Position numbers and translations under genes: made by a program. The notes under the pieces are model-generated. The model was not told the DNA's origin, did no database searches, and saw only the letters and a program-made list of their open reading frames with translations. A stretch of 7,383 nt of DNA, taken from assembly GCA_003648455.1 (NCBI GenBank), contig QMPG01000156.1:1-7383 (forward strand). The letters run 5' to 3'. Every line of letters begins with the position of its first letter. The stretch's first letter is position 1. Origin of the DNA: Bacteroidota bacterium. Lineage in GTDB: Bacteria; Bacteroidota; Bacteroidia; Bacteroidales; B39-G9. Positions 6,075-7,383 of this stretch are shown here, piece after piece.

Positions 6075-6833
6075 ATGAATTTGGAAGATAATATTAATAA
6101 TGAAAATTTGTTTGACAAACTTAACGAAATAACTAAAAATATTTCGGGCAAATTAAACATCTTAAATGAACAAATTGACATAGATACTCAGATTGAATAT
6201 TTTGAATATTCAAAAAATATTAAAGAAAAAAACAACGATGTAAGTATCAATATCAATGATAAAAAAGAAAATCTTTTCAATCAGGAAACCCCCATTGAAG
6301 AAAAAAAAGAAATAATTGTAATTTTAGCTTCTGATGACAATGTTAAATCATACAGAACACTTGAAAAATATTCAAAAAATCCTGATAAAGAATTAAAAGA
6401 TTGGTCAATATTAGCTTTACAAGAATCTAAAATGATTATTGAGGGCTCAATTCTAAACGAAAATCAAATTTTTATTTCTACAGGTTTAGGTGGTAAAAAT
6501 TCTAAATTAAGATATTTTACTGTTTTATTTGCAAAAAACGACAATGGTTTTACCGATACTCAAAAACAAATTATTTCAAAAGAACTTATTTTTTCTCTAA
6601 AACATCACAATGCAGAAATAGAAAAAATCGAATTCTATAAAAAATTCTCAAAAATTGCATCGTTAATTCCCATTCAGGAGCCTATTAGAAATATTTTTAA
6701 AGAAGCAATAAACAATTGTAATGAATTAGGTCATTTTATTAATGAAAATTTTTTAATAACAAACACTAAAATTCTCAACAATGATGAGATTTCTGCTTTT
6801 TTAAAAAACAAAAAAAAATCAATTAAAAAATAA
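6075..6833 (+). CDS. Conserved-looking protein of unknown function, upstream partner of the thiamine-binding protein
   Basis: A 252-residue soluble protein (no signal peptide, no membrane segment) that I cannot assign to a named family. Residues 1-75 are acidic, Asn/Lys-rich and low in complexity, probably a helical or disordered leader. Residues 80-126 form amphipathic helices with a HEAT-like feel (VKSYRTLEKYSKNPDKELKD, then WSILALQESKMIIE). The most striking block is FISTGLGGKNSKLRYF (133-148), a glycine-rich loop followed by a predicted strand; it looks like the conserved core. The C-terminal half (160-250) is helical and contains two Cys/His-bearing patches (HH at 177-178, NNCNELGHF at 213-221). 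The ATG at 6075 lies about 25 bases after a TATATTTG promoter box and has an A-rich leader. It is separated from the next gene by only nine bases, so the two are probably co-transcribed and may act together (inference). Composition matches the neighbours. Confidence 0.85.
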   Translation: MNLEDNINNENLFDKLNEITKNISGKLNILNEQIDIDTQIEYFEYSKNIKEKNNDVSININDKKENLFNQETPIEEKKEIIVILASDDNVKSYRTLEKYSKNPDKELKDWSILALQESKMIIEGSILNENQIFISTGLGGKNSKLRYFTVLFAKNDNGFTDTQKQIISKELIFSLKHHNAEIEKIEFYKKFSKIASLIPIQEPIRNIFKEAINNCNELGHFINENFLITNTKILNNDEISAFLKNKKKSIKK

Positions 6834-6842
6834 TTCCGCTTT

Positions 6843-7139
6843 ATGTCTAAGAAAGTAAACATTGCTGTACAAGTATTACCTAAAACAACAAATAATAATG
6901 ATACATATCAAATAGTTGACAAGGCAATTGAAATAATTCAAAAATCAGGAATTAAATATAGGGTTTGCCCTTTCGAAACGGTTCTGGAAGGTGATTACGA
7001 CAAAATAATGACGGTTATTAAACAAATGCAAGAAGCTTGCTTTGAAGCTGGAGCCAAAGAAGTAATTACAAATATTAAAATACAAAATAGAAAAAATTCC
7101 GATGTAACTATAGAAGGTAAAATGAATAAATATGACTAA
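6843..7139 (+). CDS. MTH1187/YkoF-type thiamine-binding protein (UPF0045)
   Basis: A small cytosolic protein of 98 residues, the full length for the MTH1187 family (Thiamine_BP, formerly DUF77), which has a ferredoxin-like beta-alpha-beta fold and binds thiamine or related molecules. Family marks are in order: VNIAVQVLP (5-13), YQIVDKAIEIIQKSGIKY (22-39), VCPFETVLEGDYDKIM (41-56), a helix KQMQEACFEAGAKEV (60-74), the strand ITNIKIQNR (75-83) and the terminal MNKYD. It may scavenge or buffer thiamine, or serve a regulatory role; the function is not settled for the family. It follows the upstream gene by nine bases in the same operon. No thiamine transport or synthesis gene lies in the window, and I see no TPP riboswitch (THI-box) upstream of the operon. 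Confidence 0.93.
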   Translation: MSKKVNIAVQVLPKTTNNNDTYQIVDKAIEIIQKSGIKYRVCPFETVLEGDYDKIMTVIKQMQEACFEAGAKEVITNIKIQNRKNSDVTIEGKMNKYD

Positions 7140-7258
7140 ACAATTTTTTTTATATTGTTGTTTAGGCTTTTATAAATAATACGTTTAACTTTTTTTTACA
7201 AAACATAACAATTAACCCGAAAAACTCATAATTTTTCTACGCTTAAGAATTACCAACA

Positions 7259-7291
7259 AATTTGGTGTTTTATTAACCCCAAGTTTGGGGT
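7259..7291. repeat. Intergenic palindromic repeat, copy 2
   Basis: The same AATTTGGTGTTTT lead followed by the hairpin ACCCCA-AGTT-TGGGGT (7276-7291). It has no T-run after it on either strand, so it is not a standard terminator. One arm change relative to copy 1 (A to G in the loop) leaves the stem intact. Confidence 0.6.
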
Positions 7292-7331
7292 CAATTTAAA
7301 ATTAGGGTGGATTATAATAAAATAATTATTG

Positions 7332-7383
7332 CTGTCCGATAAATTTTAAAACTTTCTAAATATTTAAACAGGACGTACCTACG
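7332..7383. mobile_element. Possible partial element related to the 5761-5976 MITE, cut by the window edge
   Basis: CTGTCCGA at 7332-7339 repeats the core of the MITE's terminal inverted repeat, reading inward as at 5964-5976 on the opposite strand. About 35 bases further on, GTACCTACG at the window edge resembles the first half of the GTCCCTACGGGAC palindromes found inside the MITE. Terminal core followed by palindrome is the same order as in the complete element. The other end and the target duplication lie outside the window, so this is tentative. Confidence 0.4.

Noticed and set aside
7139..7159. AACAAT/ATTGTT inverted repeat as the terminator of the + strand operon
   Set aside because: The stem is six AT-rich bases with the T-run in the loop rather than after the stem, so it is unlikely to work as an intrinsic terminator.

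Overview
The window is very AT-rich and reads as a chromosomal segment of a Bacteroidota bacterium, probably Bacteroidales-like, though the order is uncertain. The grounds are: starts preceded by A/T-rich leaders without Shine-Dalgarno sequences; a TAnnTTTG promoter box; a FeoA-FeoB fusion followed by a small Cys-rich membrane protein; and intergenic palindromes of the GTCCC...GGGAC type, which I associate from memory with this phylum.

Layout. 1-306 holds no gene. It carries one copy of a CCCC/GGGG palindromic repeat, a compact inverted-repeat structure that may be a structured RNA, and a degenerate ATCTGCG tandem repeat. 307-1353 (-) is an MtnA-family sugar-phosphate isomerase. 1416-1443 is a hairpin terminator. 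1481-2731 (-) is an exported protein of unknown function whose sequence shows a roughly 51-residue periodicity consistent with a seven-bladed beta-propeller. 2957-5649 (-) is a two-gene ferrous iron uptake operon (feoAB fusion, then the FeoB-associated Cys-rich protein), probably ended by an AT hairpin near 2886-2911. 5650-6074 is a divergent intergenic region containing a 216-bp MITE-like element (5761-5976) with 13-bp terminal inverted repeats and a perfect 9-bp target duplication. 6075-7139 (+) is a two-gene operon: an unrecognised 252-residue protein and an MTH1187-type thiamine-binding protein. 7140-7383 has no gene, but carries a second copy of the repeat found at position 1 and what looks like the start of a second element related to the MITE.

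The genes do not form one obvious pathway: ferrous iron import, a methionine-salvage-type isomerase, a secreted propeller and a thiamine-binding protein sit side by side. I see no phage, defence, CRISPR or conjugation system. The most interesting material is intergenic: the MITE with its exact target duplication, the palindromes nested in it, the partial relative at the right edge, and the candidate structured RNA at the left edge.
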